Shown here: in pieces, positions 28,406 to 37,354 of the stretch
Position numbering within the stretch: position 1 is the first letter of the stretch
Layout of the letters: every line of letters starts with the position of its first letter
Origin: Tolypothrix brevis GSE-NOS-MK-07-07A
GTDB lineage: Bacteria; Cyanobacteriota; Cyanobacteriia; Cyanobacteriales; Nostocaceae
DNA length: 64,000 bases
Assembly: GCA_019358985.1 (NCBI GenBank)
Contig: JAHHIJ010000009.1
Span: forward strand, 124,001 to 188,000
Direction: 5' to 3'
The notes under the pieces: generated by a model
Database searches by the model: none
What the model saw: the letters and a program-made list of their open reading frames with translations, nothing else
What the model was told of the DNA's origin: nothing
Program-made: the position numbers and the translations under genes

Positions 28406-29886
28406 ATGTTGTAATTATTGGCGGTAGTCTCGCTGGACGCAATGCAGCCCTTGCTGCTACTAATCTACACGCCACTGTTGCCCTAGTGGAACCCAAAGTT
28501 GAATTTGGGTTTATTTATCACTATGCGCTTGGGGAAATTAGCAAACTTGCCCAGCGTGTTGATGCTGCGGCTAATTTTGGTATTCATTCCTATGGGGATA
28601 CTACACAGAATTACCTAAACGGGACAAGACCCATAACAGTCTCCCCAGAAAAATGCCAAACATCTGTAGAATGGCAAGAGGCGATGCTTTATGCTCGCGG
28701 TGTTGTCTCAAATCTTCAAGAACAAAATTCACTCGCGATTTTAGCGGCAAAAGGTGTCGATGTCATCATTGGTAGCGGTGAATTTGTATTGTCACCTCAT
28801 CTTGCTTTTGCCGTTAATAAGCGTCAGCTTCGCGCACGTACCTATTTATTAGCTAGTGGTTCCCGTCCCGCAATTCCAGACATTGAAGGGTTGCAAAGTA
28901 CTGGCTTTTTGACTTTATCTAATATTTGGCAGGCTTTGGGTGAGTTTTCAACATTACCGAAAAATTGGGTGATAATTGGTGGTGTTCCCCAAAGCGTTGA
29001 AATAGCACAAACTTTGGCACGATTGGGTTGCAGCGTGACGCTGGTTGTCAAGCATCCCTATATTTTGCCAAATCTAGACCCAGAGATAACCCAGTTGCTG
29101 CAAGCACAGTTAGAAGTCGATGGTGTGCGCTTGTTGACGCAAACAACCGTAACTCAGGTGAGACGAATTGATAACCAAAAGTGGGTTCAGGCAGGAGATA
29201 AGGCAATTGAAACGGATGCAATTTTGGTAGCGATGGCACAACACCCAAATATTGAATCTTTAAATTTAGCTGCCGTTGGTGTCAAATGGCATCAACATCG
29301 CTTGATAGTAAATGACAAATTGCAAACAACTAATCGCCGCGTTTATGCTTGTGGTGATGTTATTGGTGGTTATGAATTTGCTAATATTGCTAATTATGAA
29401 GCGAAAATTGCTTTAAAGAATGCTTTGTTTTTTCCAGTTAGTAGAGTTAATTATCAATGGGTTCCTTGGGGTCTGTTTTCTTATCCAATGCTGGCACAAG
29501 TCGGCTTAACAGAAGAACAAGCCAAAGGTCGATATATTCCAGATGAAGTTTTAGTTTTGCGACAGTATTTTAAAACATTAACAGCAGCCCAAATCAGCGA
29601 AGAAACTACAGGTATATGTAAATTAATTGCCCATCGTAATGGAGAAATCTTAGGCGCTACTTTACTGGGGGCAGAAGCGGGAGAATTAATCAATTTTATT
29701 GCTTTGGCTATATCTCAAAAAATTAAAATTAATCAATTAGCAAATCAATCTTTTATTTATCCAGGTTTCTCAGAAATTATTGAACAAACTGTACGAGAAT
29801 GGGAACGGCAAAGGTTAAATAGCAATATTGCTTTGCAAGATTTTCTGGAAGGCTTTTTCCACTTTCGCCGAAATTGGAATGTGTGA
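28390..29886 (+). CDS. Mercuric-reductase-like FAD/NAD flavoprotein lacking the redox disulfide
   Basis: The 498-residue protein follows the class I pyridine nucleotide-disulfide oxidoreductase layout: FAD-binding VVIIGGSLAGRNAA at the N terminus, a second Rossmann motif WVIIGGVPQSVEIAQTLARLG near 195, the second FAD motif RVYACGDVIGG near 315 and a dimerisation domain from SYPMLAQVGLTEEQAK. The usual CxxxxC after the first FAD motif is missing; the region reads EFGFIYHYALGEISKLAQ. The C-terminal catalytic His region also differs (SFIYPGFSEII in place of HAHPT). It may therefore use FAD without disulfide exchange. The ATG lies inside a heptamer repeat. Confidence 0.82.
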   Translation: MTIDYDVVIIGGSLAGRNAALAATNLHATVALVEPKVEFGFIYHYALGEISKLAQRVDAAANFGIHSYGDTTQNYLNGTRPITVSPEKCQTSVEWQEAMLYARGVVSNLQEQNSLAILAAKGVDVIIGSGEFVLSPHLAFAVNKRQLRARTYLLASGSRPAIPDIEGLQSTGFLTLSNIWQALGEFSTLPKNWVIIGGVPQSVEIAQTLARLGCSVTLVVKHPYILPNLDPEITQLLQAQLEVDGVRLLTQTTVTQVRRIDNQKWVQAGDKAIETDAILVAMAQHPNIESLNLAAVGVKWHQHRLIVNDKLQTTNRRVYACGDVIGGYEFANIANYEAKIALKNALFFPVSRVNYQWVPWGLFSYPMLAQVGLTEEQAKGRYIPDEVLVLRQYFKTLTAAQISEETTGICKLIAHRNGEILGATLLGAEAGELINFIALAISQKIKINQLANQSFIYPGFSEIIEQTVREWERQRLNSNIALQDFLEGFFHFRRNWNV

Positions 29887-29904
29887 GTTATCTTTATATT
29901 ATTG

Positions 29905-29933
29905 TAAAGACGTTCCGCCGGAACGTCTCTACG
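29905..29933. repeat. Palindromic repeat, GTAGAGACG family (TTCCG-type core)
   Basis: GTAAAGACGTTCCG and CGGAACGTCTCTAC form a near-perfect hairpin 16 bp after the flavoprotein stop. Related copies are at 30433, 31771, 40444 and, in tandem, 48389-48621. Confidence 0.65.
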
Positions 29934-30009
29934 AGGGTTGCGATATTTTTTTAATGTTAATTAGACATAATATAATTAGTAATTAGCACATAAATAGGAG
30001 AGTCTCATC

Positions 30010-30408
30010 ATGCTAGCTCAACATCAAAAGATAATGAAAGGTAAAAAAATACCCTTATACTTATCCGTCTTAGGTTTGTCTGTCTCAGTTGTTAGCGCTG
30101 GTATTATCTTTTTTACTAGCCCCACTGCTGTTCAAGCAGCCGAGGTAGTCACAAAACCAAGCATTGCCACAGTCAAAAGTATGACTAATGGCGACATTAT
30201 GTGCTATGTCAACTTAGTAGATAACAAAGGAAAAGTTTACCAAAATATCGGTGCGTCTTTTAACATTTGTGCCAAGGAAAAAACTTTTTTAAACAAGAAA
30301 GTGCGCTTATCTTATCAAAAAGTCTCAGTTAACGATTGCCAAAGCGCTGAACCCTGCGGCAAAAGCCGACTAGAAACCCTAATCACGAAGATGCAATTAA
30401 TTCGATAA
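30010..30408 (+). CDS. Secreted or periplasmic hypothetical protein
   Basis: The 132-residue protein has a positively charged start (KIMKGKKIP), a hydrophobic stretch (LYLSVLGLSVSVVSAGIIFF) and a likely cleavage after VQAAE near residue 45, so export is probable. The mature part contains four Cys (IMCYVN, NICAKE, NDCQSAEPCG) suited to two disulfides. No family is recognised. A second Met at residue 10 could be the true start. ATG 30010 is preceded by AGGAGA. Confidence 0.7.
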   Translation: MLAQHQKIMKGKKIPLYLSVLGLSVSVVSAGIIFFTSPTAVQAAEVVTKPSIATVKSMTNGDIMCYVNLVDNKGKVYQNIGASFNICAKEKTFLNKKVRLSYQKVSVNDCQSAEPCGKSRLETLITKMQLIR

Positions 30409-30432
30409 AAGTCTTTGATTTAAAACAACAGT

Positions 30433-30461
30433 AGTAGAGACGTTCCAGTGGAACGTCTCTA
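30433..30461. repeat. Palindromic repeat, GTAGAGACG family, overlapping a stop codon
   Basis: GTAGAGACGTTCC and GGAACGTCTCTAC pair around a three-base loop between two convergent genes. Its last three bases are the stop codon of the minus-strand REC-DUF3685 gene, and it may act as a bidirectional transcription end. Confidence 0.6.
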
Positions 30462-32273
30462 CTTAGTAGGTCGGTCATCGTTTCGTCGCAAGTTTCTTTC
30501 GGGCAATTTTGCACTACCAATACCTTGGAGAATACCACGACCAATTAACCCCAAACCTCTACCAATTACTTGAGTGAGGACAAAAACAATACCACTACCC
30601 GCGAAAGATAAAAGGGATTTTAGCCGAGGAGCGATCGCATCCCGAAATTCTAATGCTAATGTTACTAATAGGGGAATTCCAGAAAGTTGGGCTAACTCTT
30701 GACTGCGGGGAGCATAAATTGATATTTTCGCAATACCACGAGGGGTAAATACAAGTAGTTCATAACGACTTTCAAAAATCGCCTCAGCTTCACTGACATA
30801 ATTTCGCAAGCGGTATTTCCATGATAAATCATTGCGGAAACGTTCGATTTCTCGCGTGGAAATAAATTGGCGATCGTAAAAACTTTGTTTAATGGCTTCT
30901 ACGTCTGCTAAAGTGTTAAGCAGTGGCTGCACTACACAATTTGCCACTTGAATTAATAAGTTTTCTAATATTATTAAAGATTGCTCCATCGCTTCTAAGC
31001 TGCCCGCTGGGTAAATGGCATTATCAATAGATAAATCTGTTTGAAATAGTAGATAAGAAAATAACTCTACTACCAGAGGAATCTTTAGAAGAATTTCTGT
31101 TTCCACAACTTTCGCAGCTTGCAACAAAAAAGTAACAATTTCTAAATTTTGATTACCTACTTGTACTTTAGTAAATTTACCAAAAAAGTCTGTTGTTGAT
31201 GCTTGCCATAAATCACATAATATGATATTTGTTAACTCATTTAATCGATGAACTTCTATTTGAGAAGCACGCAGTTCATCCAAAGAATTAGCAAGCTTTT
31301 GCAGAATGAGATAAAGCAAGTCCCGTTTTTTATCTTGGCGAAAAATGTCAATTTCTAAAGGTTCATCGCTCAAATTTTGTAAAGGTAATTGAAGTTTTGC
31401 AACACAAGACGAAAATAATCTTGCTTGGAGCGCTCTTGGGCTAAGTAAAGAAGGATAATTTTGCTTTATTGACGAGTCTATGACAATAGCAGTATTAAGT
31501 GAAGGATTTGCCGCTGGTGAATCTTGAGCAGCACCAAGCGCTGTCATTTTGTCATTTTGCCTTTCTTGGGGTGTTGCTAACAGCCGATTGACTAGCCAAC
31601 TTGCTGCTAATAATTCGCGTCGCTGTCCAGCTAAAATAGCTCGATCTAATAGCGGTAAACCGGGTCTTTGCAGTTTTGCGGTCACTTCCGCCAAAGTAGC
31701 GTTAATAGAATTAATTCCTAATAAATGCCAATTATTCCGCAGTCTAGCGAAAGGAAGACGGGAGGATTGAGGTAGAGACGTTCCGTCGGAACGTCTGTAC
31801 GAAACGGAACGTCTGTATGAAAGTGGGGAGTTTGAAGTTATTTCTTCCCCACTCCCCACTTCCCCCACTCCATCCCAATAACTACCACCAGATGCTAAGA
31901 GTTGCATTGCCTCAACTAACTCAGAAACAAGTGTACCTTTGGGACAGTAGCCATCGACACCAGCATCTCTTGCTGCCATCAGCAGCCCTGGTTCAGAAAC
32001 AGAACTGAGCAGTAAAATTGGTAAATTGGGGTACTCAGCTTTAAGTTGGCGACAAAGTTGTAAATAACGACTATTACCTAATTCCAAAATAACCAAATTC
32101 ACTGCTTTTGGGTCATTTTTGGCAAATTCTGCTAATATATGCAAGGCAACGGTATCTGTTTGAGCCTCCGATGTAACTTCCAAATTAGGGACTTGTTCCA
32201 AAGCTACTCGCAACCCTAACCGAAAAATTGGGTCTTGGTCGATTAATAATACTTTTAGAGGGCGATCGCTCAT
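30459..32273 (-). CDS. Receiver-DUF3685 (Ycf55-like) protein with Asp-to-Glu phosphosite
   Basis: Residues 1-125 form a response-regulator receiver: acidic pair D12/D14 in LLIDQDPIFRLGL, then VNLVILELGNSR where the phospho-accepting Asp is Glu64, then LLSSVSE and the conserved Lys in CPKGT. The rest (about 180-590) matches the cyanobacterial DUF3685/Ycf55 type: HLLGINSINATLAEV, LLDRAILAGQRRELLAASWLV and a C-terminal hydrophobic region near a glycine-rich end. The linker at about residues 150-170 (YRRSVSYRRSDGTS) is translated from an inserted palindromic repeat. Function is unknown; Glu64 may mimic permanent phosphorylation. Confidence 0.82.
   Translation of the reverse strand: MSDRPLKVLLIDQDPIFRLGLRVALEQVPNLEVTSEAQTDTVALHILAEFAKNDPKAVNLVILELGNSRYLQLCRQLKAEYPNLPILLLSSVSEPGLLMAARDAGVDGYCPKGTLVSELVEAMQLLASGGSYWDGVGEVGSGEEITSNSPLSYRRSVSYRRSDGTSLPQSSRLPFARLRNNWHLLGINSINATLAEVTAKLQRPGLPLLDRAILAGQRRELLAASWLVNRLLATPQERQNDKMTALGAAQDSPAANPSLNTAIVIDSSIKQNYPSLLSPRALQARLFSSCVAKLQLPLQNLSDEPLEIDIFRQDKKRDLLYLILQKLANSLDELRASQIEVHRLNELTNIILCDLWQASTTDFFGKFTKVQVGNQNLEIVTFLLQAAKVVETEILLKIPLVVELFSYLLFQTDLSIDNAIYPAGSLEAMEQSLIILENLLIQVANCVVQPLLNTLADVEAIKQSFYDRQFISTREIERFRNDLSWKYRLRNYVSEAEAIFESRYELLVFTPRGIAKISIYAPRSQELAQLSGIPLLVTLALEFRDAIAPRLKSLLSFAGSGIVFVLTQVIGRGLGLIGRGILQGIGSAKLPERNLRRNDDRPTK
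31771..31822. repeat. Palindromic repeat inserted in frame in a coding sequence
   Basis: GTAGAGACGTTCCG with CGGAACGTCTGTAC, followed by a half copy GAACGGAACGTCTGTATG-like unit, lies inside the REC-DUF3685 reading frame between the two domains and is translated as YRRS repeats without breaking the frame. Confidence 0.65.
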
Positions 32274-32464
32274 AGTCCACTCAAAAATGTAGATGCTATT
32301 TTTCGGGCTTTTAGGAAACAGCTGTGATACTTAGTTTAATCCCCTTATTGTGACTTGTTTTGGCACCACTATCACCCTTTTATTTTAATACCCAATAGTC
32401 AATAGTCAAAGGAGAAAAGGAGAATAATTCTTCTTTCTCCCCCCTTTCCCCGTACCCTTGTCTC

Positions 32465-32914
32465 CTAACTCTCGTTTTTGTTCTGCCGATAGCCATAAAA
32501 ATTAATACTATATTCAGTAATTTTCACTCCAGTTTGCTCTTCAACTTGGCGGATAAAATTTTCTGGTAGTTCGATATGAACATCAAGAATTTGATTTGTA
32601 TCTATGCAATTAACATGACTGTGAGAATCACTTATATTACCATATAAACGTCCATCGCAGCGTTCGATGCACTCAATGATGTTTTGACTAGATAACGCTT
32701 CTAAATTTTGATATACAGAGGTATGTCCGATTTCTTTGCCTTCTTGGTTTAAGCGATCGTAAATCTCTCTGGCAGAAAGATGCTCTTTTGCTTGCCACAG
32801 TAGTTCTAAAATAAAGCGACGCTGCCGGCTAACGCGCATACCCAGCGTTTGGCATCTGTCAATAGCATCTTCTAGAGAACGAATTGGTGTTGTAGAGATT
32901 ACTTGTTTTTGCAT
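32465..32914 (-). CDS. furC: Fur-family peroxide/metal regulator, PerR/FurC-like
   Basis: The 149-residue protein has the Fur fold: winged helix with LSAREIYDRL and GHTSVYQNLEAL, then a dimer domain with HSHVNCIDTNQ and the end KITEYSINFYGY. It lacks the CxxC pairs of structural zinc seen in the zur gene product of this window. From memory the sequence type (PIRSLEDA...GMRVSRQRRFILELLWQA) matches cyanobacterial FurC, the PerR-like repressor of peroxide defence. The 900-bp upstream region holds no neighbour that would confirm the regulon. Confidence 0.85.
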   Translation of the reverse strand: MQKQVISTTPIRSLEDAIDRCQTLGMRVSRQRRFILELLWQAKEHLSAREIYDRLNQEGKEIGHTSVYQNLEALSSQNIIECIERCDGRLYGNISDSHSHVNCIDTNQILDVHIELPENFIRQVEEQTGVKITEYSINFYGYRQNKNES

Positions 32915-33495
32915 ATTTATTTAACTTTCTTAACTATTGGGGTTATTTTTATGTTTGAACGTGTAATTGTTATTTTATTTATGCAATATTTTTGTAATTT
33001 GCACTGAAATTCCTATGTCTCTATTTTTGCTTTTGATTGCTACGCAAGCATAAAGAAAGAGCGATTAGTTTTTGTGCTTCTTGAGAGTTGGTTTCGCACA
33101 CCCTAATCTAAAACAAACTCATTACAACTTTAGCTTAAAATCACAGCTTACGTCTACTTGAGGCAGGGGTTTAAGTTATGTTACGGCTATATACAGCAGA
33201 TTGCTATGCTATTTGTGTAGGCGATTTTCCTCAAGCAGGCAAGCAATTATAGGGCTTTGTGGAAGTGATACCCAGTTTGACAAAAACGCCGACCTGTAGT
33301 AAAGACAGTCCAAGGGCTAATTTGAAGGTGAATGCCAATACATTATGTTAGAAAGACCCTGTGCGACTAATAAGGGCGATCGCTAAGATTAATTTTTTAA
33401 GCGAGAATTTTCGCACTTCAAAATGTAATATATTTATATTCAAGAACAATTCTTAATAAGGCTGTATTATTAAGAATTAATGCTGATAATTCTTG
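32915..33495. other. Gene-poor region upstream of furC
   Basis: About 580 bp with no convincing gene. A 24-codon frame at 33178-33252 is isolated. The furC promoter should lie here on the minus strand. The sequence after 33140 may be decayed coding DNA, since a recognisable pseudogene follows. Confidence 0.45.
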
Positions 33496-33682
33496 GTATT
33501 TGCGATTGTTACTGATAATGCTTTGTAGCGCAAAACCTGGGATAATCTTACTTGGAACGCTTGAAAGAATTTAGGAGGCTCGTGCATTTGTTGCTCCTGC
33601 TGCTGTTTCTGCGGGAATCAACCGTATTGACACGTTTGTTGTGAGTGGCGATAATGCCTTGTACCGCAAATCTTTCAGTTAA
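33496..33682 (+). pseudogene. Decayed tectonin/PLL-type beta-propeller repeat gene
   Basis: Translation gives VFAIVTDNAL, stop, RKTWDNLTWNA, stop, KNLGG, then after a frame change VAPAAVSAGINRIDTFVV and SGDNALYRKSFS, stop. The DNALYRK plus TW/NLGG pattern is that of PLL-like or tectonin beta-propeller repeats, lectin-like modules. The two stops fall where Tyr and Trp are expected, and a frameshift separates the repeats, so this is a remnant of two repeats of a lost gene. Confidence 0.7.
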
Positions 33683-33752
33683 TCCAGATCATATCAGGGT
33701 GCATTTGCTGTAAGCACGAAAAGTGCTGTAAATAAGCGTTTCAGCGCTTACT

Positions 33753-33790
33753 AAGAGTAGAGACGCGATATTCCTCGCGTCTCTACTCTT
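33753..33790. repeat. Palindromic repeat, GTAGAGACG family (CGAT-type core)
   Basis: AAGAGTAGAGACGCGA and TCGCGTCTCTACTCTT form a perfect 16-base stem with a six-base loop upstream of crr6. Confidence 0.7.
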
Positions 33791-33868
33791 AATCAATGAG
33801 GTATGGCGTTAATACCTGAAAGCTGCTACTGTATATTATCGATCTTATTGTTGTACAGAATCGTAAGA

Positions 33869-34348
33869 ATGCCTATGACGATCGCGATCGCACTTAATAC
33901 CGACTGCATTAACAATCTGGATCTATCACCTGCATTAACGGTGATTTCACAACTGCTGCAAGATAACGCAATTACATCTCACGAACAGCAGCTGCACTTT
34001 GAGATAAACTATTCTCAAGAAAAAAGCGATCCACGGGAACTTTCAGAAATTCCTGAGGTACGCTTGTGGTTTCTCCGTCTAGATGCTCGCTATCCTTGGT
34101 TGCCATTTTTACTAGATTGGAAAGCTGGAGAACTTGTTCGTTACGTCGCTATGCTCGTACCCCACCAATTCAGTCAAAAAGAAGGTATTCAGTATAATCC
34201 TGAAGCTTTAGAAATCTTTTTGATGCAGAGAATCTTTATTTTAAGCGATTGGCTCAAACAGCAAGGTATACCCAATCAATTCCGTCTCAAATCAATGGCT
34301 CAATTGCTAGGTTATGACTTAGATGATACTTTGTTTGAGATGTTTTGA
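33869..34348 (+). CDS. crr6: CRR6-type NDH-1 (NdhI) maturation factor
   Basis: With ATG at 33869 the protein has 159 residues. Its sequence (DPRELSEIPEVRLWFLRLDARYPW in two parts DPRELSEIPEVRLWF and RLDARYPWLPFLLDWKAGE, then YNPEALEIFLM and KSMAQLLGYDLDD) matches the chlororespiratory reduction 6 family as I remember it. CRR6 assists assembly of the NdhI subunit into the photosynthetic NDH-1 complex in chloroplasts and cyanobacteria. The frame extends upstream to 33803, but MALIPESCYCILSILLLYR is not typical of the family. ATG at 33875 (MTIAIALN) is equally possible. Single gene. Confidence 0.8.
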   Translation: MPMTIAIALNTDCINNLDLSPALTVISQLLQDNAITSHEQQLHFEINYSQEKSDPRELSEIPEVRLWFLRLDARYPWLPFLLDWKAGELVRYVAMLVPHQFSQKEGIQYNPEALEIFLMQRIFILSDWLKQQGIPNQFRLKSMAQLLGYDLDDTLFEMF

Positions 34349-34349
34349 A

Positions 34350-34430
34350 GTTGATAGTTGATAGTTGATAGTGGATGGTTGTAACGAGTACTTTTTGACA
34401 GCTAACAACTAACAACCAACAACAACTCAC
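34350..34430. repeat. TTGATAG and CTAACAA repeats forming an inverted pair
   Basis: GTTGATA units (three in a row) are followed after 30 bases by complementary-type AACTAACAACCAACAAC units, between two convergent genes. It could end transcription in both directions. Confidence 0.55.
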
Positions 34431-35191
34431 TTTATACGATATATAAAACTTAATGCGCTATTGAAAGCGTATTCAACTGCTTTTGATTTACTTGGTAAAG
34501 CTTCTTGCCAGATTCGATAATCGTTATAGTCAATAATTCTATTTACTATTTCATCAATCCTGATTTGATTCAGTATTTTGTATTGTTTAGCTTCAAAATC
34601 TTTCGCTGTACCACCGATTTCTAAAACTTCCTGTGCAGCTTTAATAAAGCTATTCAAAACTGTTTGCATATATTTTTTTCCGGCATTTTCTGCAAACACG
34701 AATGATGCTTTTAAAGCGTTAAATTCTGCTAAAAGCAAATCGGCAATTTCTCTTCCCTCGGAAGTATTCCAATTTAAAGGAAGTTCTACATCCAAATATT
34801 CACATTGATTATATTTATAGTTGAGATAATCATGAATATTTTCGGCTAATCGAATTAGTTTTTTACCAGCTAATAATTCTTTGAGAAAATTTGCGCTTGT
34901 GTCGATAGATAAGTCATGGAATACTTTTTCTTCCATCAGCGAACATTCATACACAACATAAGTCCAAATTCCTGGGTTAACTTCATTCTTCGTTCCCGCT
35001 TGGTAAAAAGTTATTGTTGCGTCTTCTTTACACTTGAAATATGCACTTTTAGTATTTTCTAATGTCGAAAAACGCATTCTTGGTGAGGAACACATAATAC
35101 GAAGGAAAACCCCAATGATATGATGAGTCTGAGTATCTACTTGGATATACCGTTTTCCACTGCTAATAAAGCCATGTAACCAAATCGCCAT
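34427..35191 (-). CDS. Hypothetical protein (254 aa)
   Basis: I do not recognise a family. The N-terminal 100 residues are beta-rich (KRYIQVDTQTHHIIGVFLRI, TITFYQAG, IWTYVVYECSLM); the remaining part is helical with repeated charged segments. No signal peptide or membrane anchor. Convergent with crr6, with the repeat pair at their junction. ATG at 35191 is well placed with TATACACAAGGAAAAATA upstream, giving an AAGGA ribosome-binding site. Confidence 0.7.
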   Translation of the reverse strand: MAIWLHGFISSGKRYIQVDTQTHHIIGVFLRIMCSSPRMRFSTLENTKSAYFKCKEDATITFYQAGTKNEVNPGIWTYVVYECSLMEEKVFHDLSIDTSANFLKELLAGKKLIRLAENIHDYLNYKYNQCEYLDVELPLNWNTSEGREIADLLLAEFNALKASFVFAENAGKKYMQTVLNSFIKAAQEVLEIGGTAKDFEAKQYKILNQIRIDEIVNRIIDYNDYRIWQEALPSKSKAVEYAFNSALSFIYRIK

Positions 35192-36237
35192 TTATTTTTC
35201 CTTGTGTATAGTTCATCACATTTTTGGCTGAACGCTAGCATTTTTAACGAAAGTCAAGTTAAGGAACACAAAATATGGCGTGTTAGATCCACCCATAAGC
35301 TAATCACACCAAGTAGTATCGGCAACCAGTGTTTGCCCAATAGCCGAGAACCCTTAATTTTGTGTATTAAGGTTACTAATTTTTGTTTGAACTGAAATTT
35401 CTAGTTGTAATTGATTAGTTTTGTCAAAAAATCTCATATTTTCTGCTCAACCAAAAAGGATATTTTGCTGTTCATTTTTTTATTGAAAATTTAATTCATG
35501 TTTAATACCTGGTTGTTAACTAGGACACATTGACCATTCATAATTAGCCATTTTCCGATTTTCACAACTGGGTTAAATGCATACTATTTATAATGCCAAA
35601 GATATTGTTCCCACAAATATATATAAACTAACAATTTGACAAAAATCTATTTTTTTTAACTTATCTTTGTCAATTACATATTTGTCAAACTTTGTAAATA
35701 AATCAGTCAAAATAGAGACAAAGTGTTAATAAAAATACTTGACAACATCTGCTTAGGATAATTATTTTTTTGTTTTAAACTAAAATTTGCTGCAAAATAA
35801 ACTCAACTATTACAGCTAAATTTTTGGCAATGTAATCAGATTTTGTGTGGTGTTAGTTTAGAATTTTCGGCTTGGGGTAGGTTGATTATCCGCTATGTTC
35901 TGACTGAATACAATGGAAGTGAAAAATTAATATAGGAAAAATATTATAGCGCATCTAAATTTGTCTTAGCCTGTGGAAGAAACAATAAAAATTTCACTGT
36001 TTCAAAAAATACACTAAGTAATAACTCTTGTATAGTCTAGGAAAATGGAAACTCAAAAAAAAGAATTTATGGCGATCGCTTAACCCTCCACACGGCTTAA
36101 ATAATACTCTCATGGGATGTTCAAATATTCTCCGTGGCAAATGTAGCTCTATTGAATAAGCGATCGCACTCAAGAAAAATGTGCTATTTAATCCTCAGTC
36201 AAGACGTGTAAAGCACAAATACACAATTATTGCAATA
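35192..36237. other. AT-rich 1-kb gene desert with repeated TTTGTCAA motifs
   Basis: No open frame of note. Between 35635 and 35745 the motif TTTGTCAA or its complement TTTGACAAA occurs at 35635, 35666, 35681, with weaker forms at 35705, 35715 and 35739. The remainder is plain AT-rich sequence with two HIP1 sites near 36070 and 36160. Confidence 0.5.
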
Positions 36238-37182
36238 CTAACCACCCCAAACTTTCTGCAAAACTGTATTGGGTGAAATATCAGCGATTCTACCGGTAAG
36301 AGATTTAATCGCCAAGAATTTATCACTCTTGGGTAACAACTTAGATGGTTCTGTGTCACCAAATAAAGCAATGGTATAAGTTTGTACTGCCACACTCAAG
36401 TGCATCGCCGCACTGTCGGTACACAGCATCAAATTTGCCCCGCCAATCATGGCGGCTAACTTGCCGATATCACCTGGGGAAGTCATTTTAACATATGACG
36501 AGGACGACGTTTCAAGGGATTGCGCCAATTCGTCTTCTGCTTCTTTGACTACTACCACAGGCATTTCTGGTTGCTTGCTGCGGAAATTTTGAATAATTTG
36601 CAACCAACTTTCCACAGGATAAATGCTTTGGGCTAACTGACTAGAACCGGGGTAAATCAAGATATAACCTGTTTCATGCACACCTAAACGTTTTTGTTCT
36701 TTTTCTGCCCAATCAATATCGGCTAAAGGTATATTGACCGTTAAATCTGGGCAAGTAGATTGAATGCCCAAACCTGTGAGTAAATCGTGATACATTTGTG
36801 CAGTGTACTGCGATTGTTTTAGGGGTACTGGGTTGGTTAAAAAAACAGAGCCTTTGCCTTGGTAGCCTATGCGTGTGGGGATTCCCGTCAACCAAAGTAA
36901 AAAACGAACCAACCAGCTTCGTCCTAAAACAATGGCAACATCGTACTCGCGATCGCGAATCATGCCCACCAAGTTACCCCAATCTGCTAAACTATTGCGA
37001 TCTTGGAAATCAAATGCCAGTACTTGGTCAACTGACTTGTTTACCTGGTAGGCAGCTTTTGAGCGGGGTTCAGTAACAACGTCTATGTGAGCTGAAGGTA
37101 ATGAGCGCTTCAGATCATCTAGAGTCGGAAAGAAGAGAATTTGCTCGCCAATTCCGCCGGGAAGAAGGGCTACTATTCGCAT
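36238..37182 (-). CDS. Glycosyltransferase family 9 (heptosyltransferase-like)
   Basis: The 314-residue protein has the GT-B two-domain layout of family 9: N-terminal MRIVALLPGGIGEQILFFPTLDDL, a linker, then ILIYPGSSQLAQSIYPVESWLQII and a C-terminal CTDSAAMHLSVAVQTYTIALFGDTEPSKLLP containing the Asp-Ser-Ala-Met-His signature of the nucleotide-sugar site. It probably adds a sugar to an envelope polysaccharide or lipid core; the donor and acceptor cannot be read from sequence. It is divergent from ispD. Confidence 0.88.
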   Translation of the reverse strand: MRIVALLPGGIGEQILFFPTLDDLKRSLPSAHIDVVTEPRSKAAYQVNKSVDQVLAFDFQDRNSLADWGNLVGMIRDREYDVAIVLGRSWLVRFLLWLTGIPTRIGYQGKGSVFLTNPVPLKQSQYTAQMYHDLLTGLGIQSTCPDLTVNIPLADIDWAEKEQKRLGVHETGYILIYPGSSQLAQSIYPVESWLQIIQNFRSKQPEMPVVVVKEAEDELAQSLETSSSSYVKMTSPGDIGKLAAMIGGANLMLCTDSAAMHLSVAVQTYTIALFGDTEPSKLLPKSDKFLAIKSLTGRIADISPNTVLQKVWGG

Positions 37183-37237
37183 AAGATTTATTTACGCTTA
37201 CTCGCTACTTATTTGAAATTGTTCCTTGGAGCGTTGG

Positions 37238-37280
37238 AGCGTCAATAGTCAACAGTCAACAGTCAACAGTCAACAGTTAT
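37238..37280. repeat. TCAACAG heptamer tandem repeat
   Basis: TCAACAG repeats four times after one TCAATAG unit in the divergent gap between the GT9 gene and ispD. Confidence 0.75.
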
Positions 37281-37354
37281 CGACTATCCACTAACTACTA
37301 ACAACGCTCCAGTTATCCACCATCCACTATCCAGTATCTAGATTGAGGAAAATT

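Noticed and set aside
33178-33252. 24-codon frame beginning MLRLYTADCYAICVGDF.
   Set aside because: Too short, isolated, no ribosome-binding site, and in a region of decayed sequence.
35635-35745. End of a CRISPR-associated transposon (type V-K).
   Set aside because: TGACA/TGTCA motifs recall such ends, but no tns, cas12k, tracrRNA or CRISPR is visible in the window and no partner end was found.
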